From contig CALXJI010000003.1 in assembly GCA_944388585.1 (NCBI GenBank), positions 161,644 through 225,643 on the forward strand: DNA of 64,000 nt, written 5' to 3'. Under the pieces are notes generated by a model that was given only the letters and a program-made list of their open reading frames with translations, did not search any database and had not been told where the DNA came from. Source of the DNA: an uncultured Clostridia bacterium (GTDB lineage Bacteria; Bacillota; Clostridia; TANB77; CAG-465). The stretch's first letter is position 1. Each line of letters starts with the position of its first letter. Shown here piece by piece: positions 24,081 to 33,843 of the stretch. The position numbers and the translations under genes were made by a program.

Positions 24081-26687
24081 TTGAAAAATGAAAAAGAGGA
24101 GGTAGATATTAACAAAATATATGGCGAAGATTGTATTATACCAAAAGATGATTTTATAAAAAAGTATAAGATAAAAGATACTGGATTATCTTCTAAAGAA
24201 GCTTCTTTAAGAAGAAAAAAATATGGACTTAATGAAATAAAACAAGCAAAGTCAAAAAAATGGTATAATTACTTCTTTGAAAGTTTATTTACACCATTTA
24301 ACTGTATTTTATTAGGAATAATATTAATTTTAATATATACAGATATTTATCTTGCAGATCCTCCAAGTTACGCAAATATTATTGTGATTATTATTTTAGT
24401 AACTGCAAGTACATTTTTAGATTTCTTTGAAGAATACCGATCAAATAAGGCAGCAGAAAAGCTAAAAGAAATAGTTGAAACTACAACCTGCGTTATAAGA
24501 AATGGAAAAGAAATGAACATTCCAATAAAAAATGTAACAATAGGAGATGTAGTTAAACTTTCAGCTGGAAGTATGATTCCTGCAGACTTAAGAATAATAG
24601 ATGCAAAAGATCTATATGTAGGTCAATCTTCTCTTACAGGTGAGTCTGATAGTGTAAAAAAAGAGGAAAATTCTAAATTATCTCTAAAAGACATAGAAAG
24701 CTTAACAGATTTAGATACTATCTGTTTTATGGGTACAAATGTAATATCTGGTAGTGCCATCGGTGTTGTAATTAGAATTGCAGACGACACTTATTTTGGT
24801 AAAGTTGCTCATACTCTGACACTTGGAAAACCAAAAACAGCTTTTCAAAAGGGAATTGAAACTATTAGTAAACTATTAATTAAAATAATGCTTTGTGTAA
24901 TACCTATTGTATTTTTACTAAATGTATGGAAACATGATAGTATAACAGCTTTTACATTTGCTGTTGCAATAGCAATATGTATAACGCCTTTACTTTTACC
25001 TGTAATATTATCTTCAAGTCTTTCTAAGGGTGCTGTAAGAATGTCTAAGAAAAAAACTATTGTAAAAAAATTAGACTCTATACAAAACTTTGGAGCTATG
25101 AATATTTTATGTACAGATAAAACAGGAACATTAACAGAAGATAAAATAGTTCTAGAAAAATATCTTGACATAAAGGGAGAACAAGATTTACGCATATTAA
25201 AACATGTTTTTCTTAATTCATACTTTCAAACAGGACTTAGTAGCAACATAGATGAAGCCGTTATAAAAAAAGGACTGGCAAATGGAATGGATGAACTAAG
25301 CAAAATATTTAAAGTTGTAGACGAAATACCTTTTGATTTTTCACGTAGACGTTTATCTGTAATAGTAAGTGATGGTACAAAAAAGCAGCTCATTACAAAA
25401 GGAGCTGTAGAGGAAATTTTAAGCATATGTACTAAAGTAGATTATAAAGGAGAAATATCTCCTATTACTAAAGAAATAAAAGATAATATTAAAAAAATAA
25501 GTAAAAGTTTAAATGAAGAAGGCTTAAGAGTAATAGCAGTAGCTCAAAGAAACGATGTAGATGATATAGAACAGTCTGCAGTTAAAGATGAAAAAAATAT
25601 GATATTACTTGGATTCATAGGATTTCTTGATCCTCCTAAAAAAACTGCTAAAGAATCTATTGCTAAATTAAATAAAGCTGGTATTAGAGTAATTGTACTT
25701 ACAGGTGATAATGCTGAAGTGACAAGTTGTATATGTAAGAAAGTTGATATTAATTCAGAAAAAATTATACTTGGTAGTCAAATAGATAAACTAACAGATA
25801 CTGCTGTTTTAAGACTTTTAAAGAAAAATAATATATTTGCAAAACTATCTCCAATACAAAAAGCTAGAATTGTAAGACTTTTAAAAGAAGATGGAAATGT
25901 AGTTGGATATATGGGAGATGGTATAAATGATAGTCCTTCTCTTACTAACTCAGATGTAGGTATATCTGTTGACACTGCCGTAGACATTGCAAAAGATTCT
26001 GCAGATATAATACTATTAAAAAAAGATTTAAATGTTTTACTTGATGGTGTAACAGAAGGTAGACGTACTTTCTCTAATTTAATGAAATATATTAAACTTG
26101 CAACAAGTTTTAACTTCGGTGAAGTTTTATCTCTAGTTATAGCAAGTGTATTTTTACCATTTTTACCAGAGACGCCAATACAATTATTAGTTGAAGGGTT
26201 ACTTTACGATTTTGGACAAATGACATTGCCTTTTGATAATGTAGATAAAGAGGATTTAGAACAGCCTAAAAAATTCTCTTTAAGCAAATTAAAAGATTTC
26301 ATATTCTTTATGGGACCTTTAAGCGCTATATTTGACATCATTGTATATTCATCATTATGGTTTTTCTTTAATGTACGTGATGTAGCAACATTCCAAACAA
26401 TGAGCTTTTCTTTTAGTATAGTATCTAATCTTGTTGGTCTACACATAATTAGAACATCGAAAATTCCATTTGTTCAAAGTAATGCACATAAAGCAGTTTA
26501 TCTATCTTCAATAGCATTAATTATAATAGGAATTATTGTACCTTTTACTGCATTAGGTAGTATTTTAGGATTTGTTCCTTTAGAATTAAAATATATATTT
26601 TTAATTTTTGCTGTAACTTTTTTATATTGTATTGTTGCAATGGTTGCAAAAAAAATATACATAAAAAAATTCAAAGAGTGGATATAA
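24081..26687 (+). CDS. mgtA: Magnesium-transporting P-type ATPase (MgtA/MgtB type)
   Basis: 868 residues from the TTG at 24081, nine bases after AAAGGAG; two in-frame ATGs at 24072 and 24075 abut that site and look too close. P-type ATPase marks: N-terminal GLSSKEASLRRKKYGLNEI, actuator-domain SSLTGESDSVKK, phosphorylation site CTDKTGTLT (Asp about 346), RRRLSVIV and TGDNAEV, and hinge MGDGINDSPSL. About ten membrane helices; the C-terminal domain and the sequence around GAMNILCTDKTG and LPFDNVDKEDL fit the P3B Mg2+ importers. Single gene between promoter and terminator. A regulatory Mg2+ leader was looked for and not seen. Confidence 0.88.
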   Translation: MKNEKEEVDINKIYGEDCIIPKDDFIKKYKIKDTGLSSKEASLRRKKYGLNEIKQAKSKKWYNYFFESLFTPFNCILLGIILILIYTDIYLADPPSYANIIVIIILVTASTFLDFFEEYRSNKAAEKLKEIVETTTCVIRNGKEMNIPIKNVTIGDVVKLSAGSMIPADLRIIDAKDLYVGQSSLTGESDSVKKEENSKLSLKDIESLTDLDTICFMGTNVISGSAIGVVIRIADDTYFGKVAHTLTLGKPKTAFQKGIETISKLLIKIMLCVIPIVFLLNVWKHDSITAFTFAVAIAICITPLLLPVILSSSLSKGAVRMSKKKTIVKKLDSIQNFGAMNILCTDKTGTLTEDKIVLEKYLDIKGEQDLRILKHVFLNSYFQTGLSSNIDEAVIKKGLANGMDELSKIFKVVDEIPFDFSRRRLSVIVSDGTKKQLITKGAVEEILSICTKVDYKGEISPITKEIKDNIKKISKSLNEEGLRVIAVAQRNDVDDIEQSAVKDEKNMILLGFIGFLDPPKKTAKESIAKLNKAGIRVIVLTGDNAEVTSCICKKVDINSEKIILGSQIDKLTDTAVLRLLKKNNIFAKLSPIQKARIVRLLKEDGNVVGYMGDGINDSPSLTNSDVGISVDTAVDIAKDSADIILLKKDLNVLLDGVTEGRRTFSNLMKYIKLATSFNFGEVLSLVIASVFLPFLPETPIQLLVEGLLYDFGQMTLPFDNVDKEDLEQPKKFSLSKLKDFIFFMGPLSAIFDIIVYSSLWFFFNVRDVATFQTMSFSFSIVSNLVGLHIIRTSKIPFVQSNAHKAVYLSSIALIIIGIIVPFTALGSILGFVPLELKYIFLIFAVTFLYCIVAMVAKKIYIKKFKEWI

Positions 26688-26718
26688 AAAATATGACTGG
26701 TTTTCCAGTCATATTTTT
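26687..26718 (+). terminator. Terminator after the P-type ATPase gene
   Basis: Stem AAAAATATGACTGG (26687-26700) with CCAGTCATATTTTT (26705-26718), TTTT loop, T-run included in the right arm. Confidence 0.8.
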
Positions 26719-26745
26719 ATTCATTATAACTAATAAAAATTAAAG

Positions 26746-27183
26746 TTAATTAAAATTTTGTGTTTCTATCGGCTCACCATAAATTTCATATTCTAAATTC
26801 TTTAATTTAATATTTATTTTATACCTTTGAGTAAATGAATATAAATTTTCGCTATCTTCTTTTGTAATCGTTAATATATTTTCTTTTGCATTGTAACTAA
26901 TAGAAATGTTAAAATTTCTCCCCTCTTCGTTTTTATTTTGAAGTTCTAATAATTTACTTATATCTTCATATTCTTTTTTTGTTATAAAATTTGTCAATGC
27001 ACTTTTATTTAAATATATATTTTCATCTTCATTAGTAATTTCTTTAATAATTTCACATAAAATATCTATTTGATTATCGTCATTTTTTAATAAACTTTTC
27101 TTATATATTTCAAATATAAAAAAACTTAATAGTAATGCAACTAACATTATAATTATGACTATATATATTTTATTTTTTGGCAT
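26746..27183 (-). CDS. Hypothetical membrane-anchored protein
   Basis: 145 residues. One N-terminal membrane segment (about 5-27), then an extracytoplasmic region with a helical part (DILCEIIKEI, KKEYEDISKLLELQ) and a beta-rich end (FNISISYNAKENILTITKED). No family recognised. RBS AGGTGG precedes the ATG. It faces the ATPase gene tail to tail. Confidence 0.6.
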   Translation of the reverse strand: MPKNKIYIVIIIMLVALLLSFFIFEIYKKSLLKNDDNQIDILCEIIKEITNEDENIYLNKSALTNFITKKEYEDISKLLELQNKNEEGRNFNISISYNAKENILTITKEDSENLYSFTQRYKINIKLKNLEYEIYGEPIETQNFN

Positions 27184-27283
27184 ATTTCCACCTAATCTTT
27201 CTTATATTTTAAATTATATCAATATTTAAAATATCTGTAAATATATTTTTCCATTTTTATTATTTTTTCTACTTACACTTTAT

Positions 27284-27312
27284 TAAAAAAAGAAATGTTT
27301 TTAAACATTTCT
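27284..27312 (-). terminator. Terminator after tRNA-Ser(GCU)
   Basis: Minus strand AGAAATGTTT (27303-27312) with AAACATTTCT (27291-27300), followed by TTTTTTTAAT. Confidence 0.8.
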
Positions 27313-27329
27313 TCTACAATTAATACAAT

Positions 27330-27419
27330 TGGCGGAGAGTGAGGGGCTCGAACCCTCGCGCCGCATACACGACCTAACAGTTTAGCAAACTGTCCCCTTC
27401 ACCACTTGGGTAACTCTCC
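27330..27419 (-). tRNA. tRNA-Ser (anticodon GCU)
   Basis: 90 bases with encoded CCA. Acceptor GGAGAGT pairs with ACTCTCC, D-loop region CCCAAGTGG, anticodon stem CAGTTT-GCT-AAACTG, a long variable arm (TAGGTCGTGTATGCGGC region) as expected for class II tRNA, and T-arm GAGGG-TTCGAGC-CCCTC. Reads serine AGC/AGU codons. It has its own promoter and terminator. Confidence 0.95.
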
Positions 27420-27441
27420 AAACTATTTTTGATACTCCTAC

Positions 27442-27470
27442 ATTATAACAATAAGTAGAAAATAAGTCAA
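27442..27470 (-). promoter_or_regulatory. Promoter of tRNA-Ser(GCU)
   Basis: Minus strand TTGACT (27465-27470), 17-base spacer, TATAAT (27442-27447), ending about 22 bases before the mature 5' end. Confidence 0.8.
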
Positions 27471-27557
27471 TATTTTTTATTATTTTTTAATAAAATCATA
27501 TAGTCAAAGTATATTTGAATTTTTATTTAATACAATATAACTAAAAGGAGTAAATAT

Positions 27558-28016
27558 ATGTCAAAATTTAAAATCTATTTAAAATCAATTTTAATCCCTT
27601 TAATTCTTGGTAGTATAGTTGGATTTATTATATCAGGTAGTATGGATTATGACTCATTAATTAAACCTACTCTTTCACCACCTGCAGTATTATTTCCAAT
27701 AGTATGGACAATTTTATATTTTCTAATGGGATTATCATATGGAATAATTACTATCTATTCTAATTTAGATTCAGATGTAAAAACAATTTACTATTCACAA
27801 CTAATTGTAAATTTAATATGGCCAATAATATTTTTTGCTATGAAAAGCAGATTACTTGCTTTAATATGGATAATATTACTATTAATTCTTGTAATTATTA
27901 TGATAGTAAGATTCTTCACAAAAAATAAGACGGCTGCTATAATTCAGATACCATATTTATTATGGACAATTTTTGCAGTATATTTAAACTTTTCTATATA
28001 TCTTTTAAATAAATAA
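27558..28016 (+). CDS. TspO/MBR family protein
   Basis: 152 residues, five membrane helices. Family marks: PTLSPPAVLFPIVWTILYFL (about 37-56) with MG following, QLIVNLIWPIIFF, and IPYLLWTIFAVYLNFSIYLL at the C-terminus. TspO homologues bind porphyrins and cholesterol-like ligands; bacterial roles are tied to tetrapyrrole handling and stress. Stands alone between two tRNA-Ser genes on the other strand. RBS AAAGGAG. Confidence 0.9.
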   Translation: MSKFKIYLKSILIPLILGSIVGFIISGSMDYDSLIKPTLSPPAVLFPIVWTILYFLMGLSYGIITIYSNLDSDVKTIYYSQLIVNLIWPIIFFAMKSRLLALIWIILLLILVIIMIVRFFTKNKTAAIIQIPYLLWTIFAVYLNFSIYLLNK

Positions 28017-28050
28017 AAAAAATGCCTATTACTTAAAAATAATAGGTATT
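28010..28050 (-). terminator. Terminator after tRNA-Ser(UGA), shared with tspO
   Basis: Eleven-pair stem AATGCCTATTA (28021-28031) with TAATAGGTATT (28040-28050). On the minus strand it is followed by TTTTTTTATTT, so it serves the tRNA; on the plus strand the T-run is weaker. Confidence 0.75.
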
Positions 28051-28053
28051 CTT

Positions 28054-28142
28054 TGGCGGAAGAGGTAGGATTCGAACCCACGGTGCCTTTCGACATCACC
28101 AGTTTTCAAGACTGGCTCCTTAAACCACTCGGACACTCTTCC
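28054..28142 (-). tRNA. tRNA-Ser (anticodon UGA)
   Basis: 89 bases with encoded CCA. Acceptor GGAAGAG pairs with CTCTTCC, D-arm CCGAGTGG, anticodon stem CAGTCT-TGA-AAACTG, long variable arm (GATGTCGAAAGGCACC region), T-arm GTGGG-TTCGAAT-CCTAC. Reads UCA and probably other UCN codons. Confidence 0.95.
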
Positions 28143-28160
28143 ATATACGGTACAGATATA

Positions 28161-28188
28161 ATTATACCATCTTTTTTTTATTTGTCAA
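28161..28188 (-). promoter_or_regulatory. Promoter of tRNA-Ser(UGA)
   Basis: Minus strand TTGACA (28183-28188), 16-base spacer, TATAAT (28161-28166). Confidence 0.8.
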
Positions 28189-28196
28189 TACCCAAA

Positions 28197-28233
28197 ATAA
28201 AATCTTATAGAAATTTCTATAAGATTTTATTTT
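28197..28233 (-). terminator. Terminator after parB
   Basis: Palindrome AAAATCTTATAGAAA (28199-28213) with TTTCTATAAGATTTT, directly beyond the parB stop, A and T runs on both sides. Confidence 0.75.
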
Positions 28234-29119
28234 ACATATCAATATTTAGCATTGAAAGTAAACTTTCAAGACCTTCTTCATCATTATATTCTATTATTAA
28301 TCTTTGATGTCTTTTAGTCTGATCAATTTTAACTTTATAACCAAAATAGTCTTTTAATTTATTTTCAACATTTTGATAATATACACTTTTTGGTTTTTTC
28401 TTTTCTGTTTTTCTCTGATATTTTTCATCACCATAAATAAGTCTTTCAACATCTCTAACAGTTAATTTTTTTTCAGCCACTTTTTTAGCAATTTCTATTT
28501 GCTTTTTTTCATCATTAATTGCAAGCAATGCTCTAGCTTGTCCTTCAACTAAGTCTCCATTTAATACCATATCTAAAACTTGATTTGGAAGTTTTAATAG
28601 TCTTACTATATTAGATATTGTTGAAACATTTTTTCCAGTTATTTTAGCTACTTCACTTTGAGTATATCCATCAATATCCATAAGTTCTTTTACTGCTTTT
28701 GCAATTTCTACTATATTTAAATCTTCTCTTTGTATATTTTCGATCAAAGCTACCTGCTTTTTTCTATTATCTGTATAATCTTTTACTATAGCAGGTATTT
28801 TCTTTAAGCCAGCAGCTTTAGCAGCTCTCCATCTTCTTTCTCCTGCAACTATCGTGTATCCATTTTTATCTTTTACTACAAGAATTGGTTGAATAACTCC
28901 ATTTTCACGTATAGAGTCTGTTAATTCGTCCATTTTTTCTTTATCAAACACTTTTCTTGGTTGATTTAACATTGGCTCTATTTCATCAATTTTTAACTCT
29001 ACAACATTTTCCAAAACATTATCTTCTTTTTTCGAAGATTTCTTTGTAACTTGCTCTATTGTATCTTCATTATCTTCACCAAAAAAAGCATTTAATCCTC
29101 TTCCTAATCCCTTAGTCAT
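28232..29119 (-). CDS. parB: Chromosome-partitioning protein ParB (Spo0J)
   Basis: 295 residues. N-terminal MTKGLGRGLNAFFGE, the CTPase motif region IVAGERRWRAAKAAGLKKIP (about 110-129), the central HTH (GYTQSEVAKITGKNVSTISN, about 172-191) that binds parS, and a C-terminal dimerisation part. An ENIQREDLN motif lies between. It loads onto parS as a CTP-dependent clamp and cooperates with ParA. It is three bases downstream of parA. No perfect parS site (TGTTTCACGTGAAACA type) was seen by eye in the window. Confidence 0.95.
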   Translation of the reverse strand: MTKGLGRGLNAFFGEDNEDTIEQVTKKSSKKEDNVLENVVELKIDEIEPMLNQPRKVFDKEKMDELTDSIRENGVIQPILVVKDKNGYTIVAGERRWRAAKAAGLKKIPAIVKDYTDNRKKQVALIENIQREDLNIVEIAKAVKELMDIDGYTQSEVAKITGKNVSTISNIVRLLKLPNQVLDMVLNGDLVEGQARALLAINDEKKQIEIAKKVAEKKLTVRDVERLIYGDEKYQRKTEKKKPKSVYYQNVENKLKDYFGYKVKIDQTKRHQRLIIEYNDEEGLESLLSMLNIDM

Positions 29120-29122
29120 ATA

Positions 29123-29893
29123 TTAATCCTCCTTTTCAGTTAATTTTATTAATTCTTTAGCAAGTTTTTTATACGTTTCTGCTCCTTTAGATTCATCATC
29201 ATATAAAGTTATTGGTAACCCATGACTTGGCGCCTCACTAAGTCTAATATTTCTTGGTATTATTGTTTGAAATACTTTATCTCCAAAATACTTTTCAACT
29301 TCTCTAGAAACTTGTGTAGATAAATTAGTTCTTGCATCAAACATAGTTAAAATTACACCTTCAATAACTAATTCTGGATTTAAATGTCTTTGTACAAGCT
29401 TTATAGTATTTATAAGTTGTCCAAGTCCTTCTAGTGCATAATATTCACACTGAATTGGAACAAGTACACTATCTGATGCAGTAAAGGCATTTAATGTAAT
29501 AAGGCCAAGAGATGGTGGACAATCTATAAAAATATAATCATACTCGTCTCTTATTTTAGTTAAAGCTTCTTTTAACCTATTTTCTCTTGAAACCATTGAT
29601 ACAAGTTCTATTTCAGCTCCTGCAAGATTTATATTTGCTGGACAAATTTCTAATTTTTTAATCATTGTTGGTAAAATTGTTTCAGCTATATCCATGTCAT
29701 CTACTAAAACATTATATACAGATTTTTCAGTATGTGATTCAATTCCAAGACCACTTGTTGCATTTCCTTGTGGATCAGCATCAATTAACAAAACACGTTT
29801 TCCTCTTTGAGCTATACAAGCACTTAAATTAACTGCTGTTGTAGTTTTTCCGACACCACCTTTTTGATTAGCTATTGATATTACCCTTGCCAT
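29123..29893 (-). CDS. parA: Chromosome-partitioning ATPase ParA (Soj)
   Basis: 256 residues. Deviant Walker [19 protein letters not shown] (about 10-27) with both signature lysines, [13 protein letters not shown] (38-50), Walker [10 protein letters not shown] and C-terminal [13 protein letters not shown]. Lacks an N-terminal HTH, so it is the chromosomal Soj type rather than a plasmid type Ia ParA. Forms an operon with parB and, with the ori-proximal genes, places segregation next to oriC. Confidence 0.95.
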   Translation of the reverse strand: MARVISIANQKGGVGKTTTAVNLSACIAQRGKRVLLIDADPQGNATSGLGIESHTEKSVYNVLVDDMDIAETILPTMIKKLEICPANINLAGAEIELVSMVSRENRLKEALTKIRDEYDYIFIDCPPSLGLITLNAFTASDSVLVPIQCEYYALEGLGQLINTIKLVQRHLNPELVIEGVILTMFDARTNLSTQVSREVEKYFGDKVFQTIIPRNIRLSEAPSHGLPITLYDDESKGAETYKKLAKELIKLTEKED

Positions 29894-29935
29894 AATTTCA
29901 CCTCACGGTTATTATATTACATTTATTCAAAAAAT

Positions 29936-29966
29936 AAAAGAGTAAATTCAAAATTCACTCTTTTTT
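29936..29966 (-). terminator. Terminator after the 361-aa gene
   Basis: Stem AAAAGAGTAAATT (29936-29948) with AATTCACTCTTTT (one mismatch), T-run on the plus strand side and A/T-rich on the other; lies between the 361-aa gene and parA. Confidence 0.6.
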
Positions 29967-29984
29967 GATAAGTTCTGAAAAAAA

Positions 29985-31070
29985 TTATATACTTTTGCTT
30001 TTATTATATTCCTCAACTTTTTCTAGTACTTCTTTTTTTAGGAATCCACTTCTAGTAAATCCCTTTTGTTCTAATAAATCTCCATATTTTTGTATAAATG
30101 TATCTATATATTTATCTTTTATTTCGTCTTTTAATTCATTTTTTATGTTTAAACTTGTCTCCTCTGCAACCATAGAAACCACACCATTATACTTCGACTT
30201 ATCTATATCATCAAATTGTATCATATCATCTTCTCCTATACTTTCTCCATCTTCCATTACTCTTTTAAAGTCTTCAATTGTTGGTTTCTCATCAATAAGT
30301 CTAGCTACATAATCTAGATCTTTTTCTTTATTGTTGATATCATTATATGAATCAATAGAAGCAGAAGATAACACTGATAAATAATCTTTATTTTCTTTGT
30401 TACTTATATACTTTTCCATTAATTCTGGTGTTTCTGCTACCAATTTTACAAGACTTTGGTCTAATAGACTAATTTTGTCTGCAAACCAATCCTTTCTTCT
30501 ATCAGTTGCTTCTGGAACAATTCCTATATTTTTATTATCATATTTAGAAATAAAATCTGGTAACTCATCATAATTATATAAACCATATATACTCTTTTCT
30601 GGATCTTCTATATCTTCTATAATTTTAATATGTTTCTTCAACTCATCTTCTTTTACAGTTATTACTACATTATCTAATCTATTTTCTTCATCTCTTGAAA
30701 CATATAAAAACTTTAAATTTTCCTTTTCTGCTTTCAAAATATATTCTCTAGAATAGCTATAACTAGCTTCATTAGGAAGATTCAATATAATATTATATAA
30801 ATTTCCCTTTTTGCATTCATTTTGATCAAAATTTGAAAATCCTCTTCTAAAATTAAAATTAACCCATTTGAATTCTTCATCACTATAAACAATATCATCA
30901 AAATTATTTGAATTATCAAGTATTAATTTTCTTTTGTTTTTACTATCTGGATTTCCTAAAACCTTGTTAATAAAATCTTCTTTATAAGAGGAGTCTAAGT
31001 AATCTCTAGCTAGTTTTTTTAAATTTTCATTTGTTCCTCCATCTTTTAATTTACTTAATATTTCTTCCAT
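29985..31070 (-). CDS. Hypothetical 361-aa acidic protein
   Basis: Not recognised. Start set at the ATG at 31068-31070, nine bases after GAGG; the in-frame GTG five codons earlier overlaps that site. No membrane segment. Highly charged, mostly helical. A recurring theme of short acidic helical stretches (LDQSLVKLVAETPELMEKYI, DEKPTIEDFKRVMEDG, DYVARLIDE) gives an armadillo-like look but no proven repeat. It sits between rsmG and parA, a place normally free of extra genes, with its own promoter and terminator, so it looks like a lineage-specific insertion. Confidence 0.6.
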   Translation of the reverse strand: MEEILSKLKDGGTNENLKKLARDYLDSSYKEDFINKVLGNPDSKNKRKLILDNSNNFDDIVYSDEEFKWVNFNFRRGFSNFDQNECKKGNLYNIILNLPNEASYSYSREYILKAEKENLKFLYVSRDEENRLDNVVITVKEDELKKHIKIIEDIEDPEKSIYGLYNYDELPDFISKYDNKNIGIVPEATDRRKDWFADKISLLDQSLVKLVAETPELMEKYISNKENKDYLSVLSSASIDSYNDINNKEKDLDYVARLIDEKPTIEDFKRVMEDGESIGEDDMIQFDDIDKSKYNGVVSMVAEETSLNIKNELKDEIKDKYIDTFIQKYGDLLEQKGFTRSGFLKKEVLEKVEEYNKSKSI

Positions 31071-31105
31071 ATATTTTTTCCTCACTTTCTATTTTATTCT
31101 ATTTT

Positions 31106-31135
31106 ATTATATTTTATTTTTTTTTATATTGTCAA
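31106..31135 (-). promoter_or_regulatory. Promoter of the 361-aa gene
   Basis: Minus strand TTGACA (31130-31135), 18-base spacer, TATAAT (31106-31111). Confidence 0.65.
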
Positions 31136-31140
31136 TAAAA

Positions 31141-31190
31141 AAATAGCAAATATTTTTTACTTGCTATTTTTTGCTATTTTTTGCTATTTT
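31141..31190 (-). terminator. Terminator after rsmG with three tandem left arms
   Basis: TTGCTATTTT is repeated three times exactly (31161-31190), and one opposite arm AAATAGCAAA lies at 31141-31150. On the minus strand each of the three upstream arms can pair with the single downstream arm, followed by a T-run. Confidence 0.6.
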
Positions 31191-31198
31191 TATTTATA

Positions 31199-31921
31199 TT
31201 ATAATGGTTTTTTCTTTATTTTTCCATAATTTCTTGGATATTTTCTTTGTGTTTCATTTATTTTTTCTATCTCTAATATACTTCTTTTATATTCTTCATT
31301 TTTCACATTATATGAATATAAATTTTTTCTTAACAATTTTAAATTTAACACTTTTAATGCATTAGAAGATAATTTTATCTCTTCATCTACATTATCGCCT
31401 TTCATAACAATACATTTTCCATTTACTTTTATATATGGACTTATATATTCAAGTAATATTGGTAGCTGTGCAACTGCTCTTGAAACAACTACATCATATT
31501 TTTCATATAAATCTTCAATTCTTACAATTTCTTCTGCACGTCCATGAATTAATTTTACATTTTTAAGTCCTAATTTATTTATTACATCCTCTAAAAATAT
31601 TAATCTTTTATTTAAAGCATCTAATAAAGTAAATTCTTTATCTGGAAAATATATTGCAAGTACAAGTCCTGGAAATCCTGCTCCAGTTCCTACATCTATA
31701 ATACTTTTATCCTCATTTGTGATATACTTTGCACAATATAAACAATCTACAAAATGTTTAACAAAAATCTCTTCTTCATCTGTAATTGCAGTAAGATTTA
31801 TTTTTTCATTCCATTCAAGTAACAAATCCTTATATTTTTCAAGTTTTTCTAACATATCATCCGTTAATTCTATATTTTCATTTTTTAATTGATTTACATA
31901 AAACTTAGTAAATTTTTTCAC
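31199..31921 (-). CDS. rsmG: 16S rRNA (guanine-527-N7) methyltransferase RsmG (GidB)
   Basis: 240 residues with a Rossmann-like SAM domain: INLTAITDEEEIFVKHFVDC, then SIIDVGTGAGFPGLVLAIYF (SAM motif I), TLLDALNKRLIFLEDVINKLGL and ISRAVAQLPILLEY-like region (VVSRAVAQLP). It methylates G527 of 16S rRNA. Eleven bases downstream of mnmG in the usual oriC-proximal order. Confidence 0.95.
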   Translation of the reverse strand: MKKFTKFYVNQLKNENIELTDDMLEKLEKYKDLLLEWNEKINLTAITDEEEIFVKHFVDCLYCAKYITNEDKSIIDVGTGAGFPGLVLAIYFPDKEFTLLDALNKRLIFLEDVINKLGLKNVKLIHGRAEEIVRIEDLYEKYDVVVSRAVAQLPILLEYISPYIKVNGKCIVMKGDNVDEEIKLSSNALKVLNLKLLRKNLYSYNVKNEEYKRSILEIEKINETQRKYPRNYGKIKKKPL

Positions 31922-31932
31922 ATGAAACCCTC

Positions 31933-33834
31933 CTACTTAATATTATTCTGATTTAAATATATTAATAATACTGATATATCAGCAGGTGATACACCAGAAA
32001 TTCTTGAAGCTTGACCAACAGATAATGGCTTTTGTTTATTTAGTTTTTGCCTTGCTTCTAAACATAACCCTTTGATATCATTATAATCTATGTCTTGTCT
32101 TAATTTTTTATTTTCTAATTGTTTAAATTCATCTATTTGCTCCTGTTGTAATTTTATATATCCTTCATATTTTATTTGAATTTCAGCTTCTTCAACTACA
32201 CTTCTAGGCAAAGGTTTTCTTTTTTTATCTATTGGAGCTAAGTTATTATAATTTAATTCACTTCTTTTTAATAAGTCCGCAAGTTTACATCCAGTATTTA
32301 GTGGAGATGATCCAAGATTTACTAACAATTCATTAACTTCCTCTGTTGGTCTTACTGCTGTAGCTCTTATTCTTTCTATTTCTTTTCTAATAGCATCTTT
32401 TTTTTGTAAAAACTTGTCGAATCTTTCTTTAGAAATTAACCCAACTTTATATCCTTTTTCTGTAAGTCTTAAATCTGCATTATCCTGCCTTAGAGCAAGT
32501 CTATATTCTGCGCGTGAAGTCATCATTCTATATGGTTCATTTGTTCCTTTTGTTACTAAATCGTCTATTAATACACCAATATATGCTTCAGATCTATCAA
32601 GAATTAATGGCTCTTTATTATCTATTTTTAAAACTGCATTTATTCCCGCTATAATTCCTTGTGCTGCCGCTTCTTCATAACCAGATGAACCATTTATTTG
32701 TCCTGCAAAAAATAATCCATCTATTCCTTTATATTCAAGACTTAATTTTAAATTAGTAGAATCAATACAGTCGTATTCTATAGCATAAGCTGGTCTCATC
32801 ATTTTTGCATTTTCAAGTCCTGGTACAGTTCTATACATCTGAATTTGTACTTCTTCAGGAAGTGAAGAAGACATTCCTTGAATATACATTTCGGAAGTTT
32901 TCTCTCCAAGTGGCTCTATAAACAATTGATGTCTTTTTTTGTCTGCAAATCTTACAACTTTATCTTCAATAGATGGACAATATCTAGGTCCTGTAGATTT
33001 TAGCTTCATTTCTTTATTATCTGTATATATAGGTGATCTATCTAAATTTGCTCTAATTATTTTATGTGTTTCTTCATTTGTATAAGTTAGAAAACATGAT
33101 ATTTGCTTTTTATTTGCAATTTCTTTATTATCTTCATTTTCGAAAGAAAACGGTATTATTTCCTTATCTCCAACTTGCTCTTCCATTTTAGAAAAATCTA
33201 TAGTTTTAGCATTAATTCTTGCAGGAGTTCCTGTTTTAAAACGTCTTAATTCAATTCCTAAGTCTAATAAACTCTGAGATAAATCATTTGCAGGAAATAC
33301 TCCATCTGGTCCACTTTCATATGATACTTCTCCAATAATTACTTTACCTTTTAAGTAAGTACCTGTAGCAACAATTACACATTTAGCATAAAAAGTAGCT
33401 CCAACTTTAGTTTTTACACCTATAACTTTATTATTTTCTACTAATATTTTAACAATTTCAGCTTGATAAACATCTAAATTTTCTTGCTCTTCCATTGTTT
33501 TTTTCATCTCAATATGATACATTTTTCTATCTGATTGAACCCTTAAAGAATGTACGGCAGGTCCTTTTGAGGTGTTAAGCATTTTTGATTGTAAAAAAGT
33601 TTTATCTGCATTTTTTGCCATTTCTCCACCTAATGCATCTATTTCTCTTACTAAATGTCCTTTTGATGTTCCTCCAATACTTGGATTACATGGCATATTT
33701 GCAAGTGTATCTAAATTAATAACAAAAGCTGCTGTTTTTTTCCCCATTCTTGCAGCTGCAAGTGCTGCTTCGCAACCTGCATGTCCTGCACCTATAACTA
33801 CTACATCATATGTACCTAAAGTATACTCGCTCAT
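31933..33834 (-). CDS. mnmG: tRNA uridine-5-carboxymethylaminomethyl modification enzyme MnmG (GidA)
   Basis: 633 residues. FAD-binding [17 protein letters not shown] (about 15-31), [20 protein letters not shown], catalytic Cys region [12 protein letters not shown], the second FAD motif [20 protein letters not shown] and a C-terminal helical domain ([17 protein letters not shown]) that binds MnmE and tRNA. Together with MnmE it makes the cmnm5U34 modification in tRNA wobble position. Nine bases after mnmE. Confidence 0.97.
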   Translation of the reverse strand: MSEYTLGTYDVVVIGAGHAGCEAALAAARMGKKTAAFVINLDTLANMPCNPSIGGTSKGHLVREIDALGGEMAKNADKTFLQSKMLNTSKGPAVHSLRVQSDRKMYHIEMKKTMEEQENLDVYQAEIVKILVENNKVIGVKTKVGATFYAKCVIVATGTYLKGKVIIGEVSYESGPDGVFPANDLSQSLLDLGIELRRFKTGTPARINAKTIDFSKMEEQVGDKEIIPFSFENEDNKEIANKKQISCFLTYTNEETHKIIRANLDRSPIYTDNKEMKLKSTGPRYCPSIEDKVVRFADKKRHQLFIEPLGEKTSEMYIQGMSSSLPEEVQIQMYRTVPGLENAKMMRPAYAIEYDCIDSTNLKLSLEYKGIDGLFFAGQINGSSGYEEAAAQGIIAGINAVLKIDNKEPLILDRSEAYIGVLIDDLVTKGTNEPYRMMTSRAEYRLALRQDNADLRLTEKGYKVGLISKERFDKFLQKKDAIRKEIERIRATAVRPTEEVNELLVNLGSSPLNTGCKLADLLKRSELNYNNLAPIDKKRKPLPRSVVEEAEIQIKYEGYIKLQQEQIDEFKQLENKKLRQDIDYNDIKGLCLEARQKLNKQKPLSVGQASRISGVSPADISVLLIYLNQNNIK

Positions 33835-33843
33835 TTTTTCCTC

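Noticed and set aside
28232..29893. parS centromere site within the par genes
   Set aside because: No 16-mer close to TGTTTCACGTGAAACA was found by eye; degenerate sites cannot be excluded without a motif scan.
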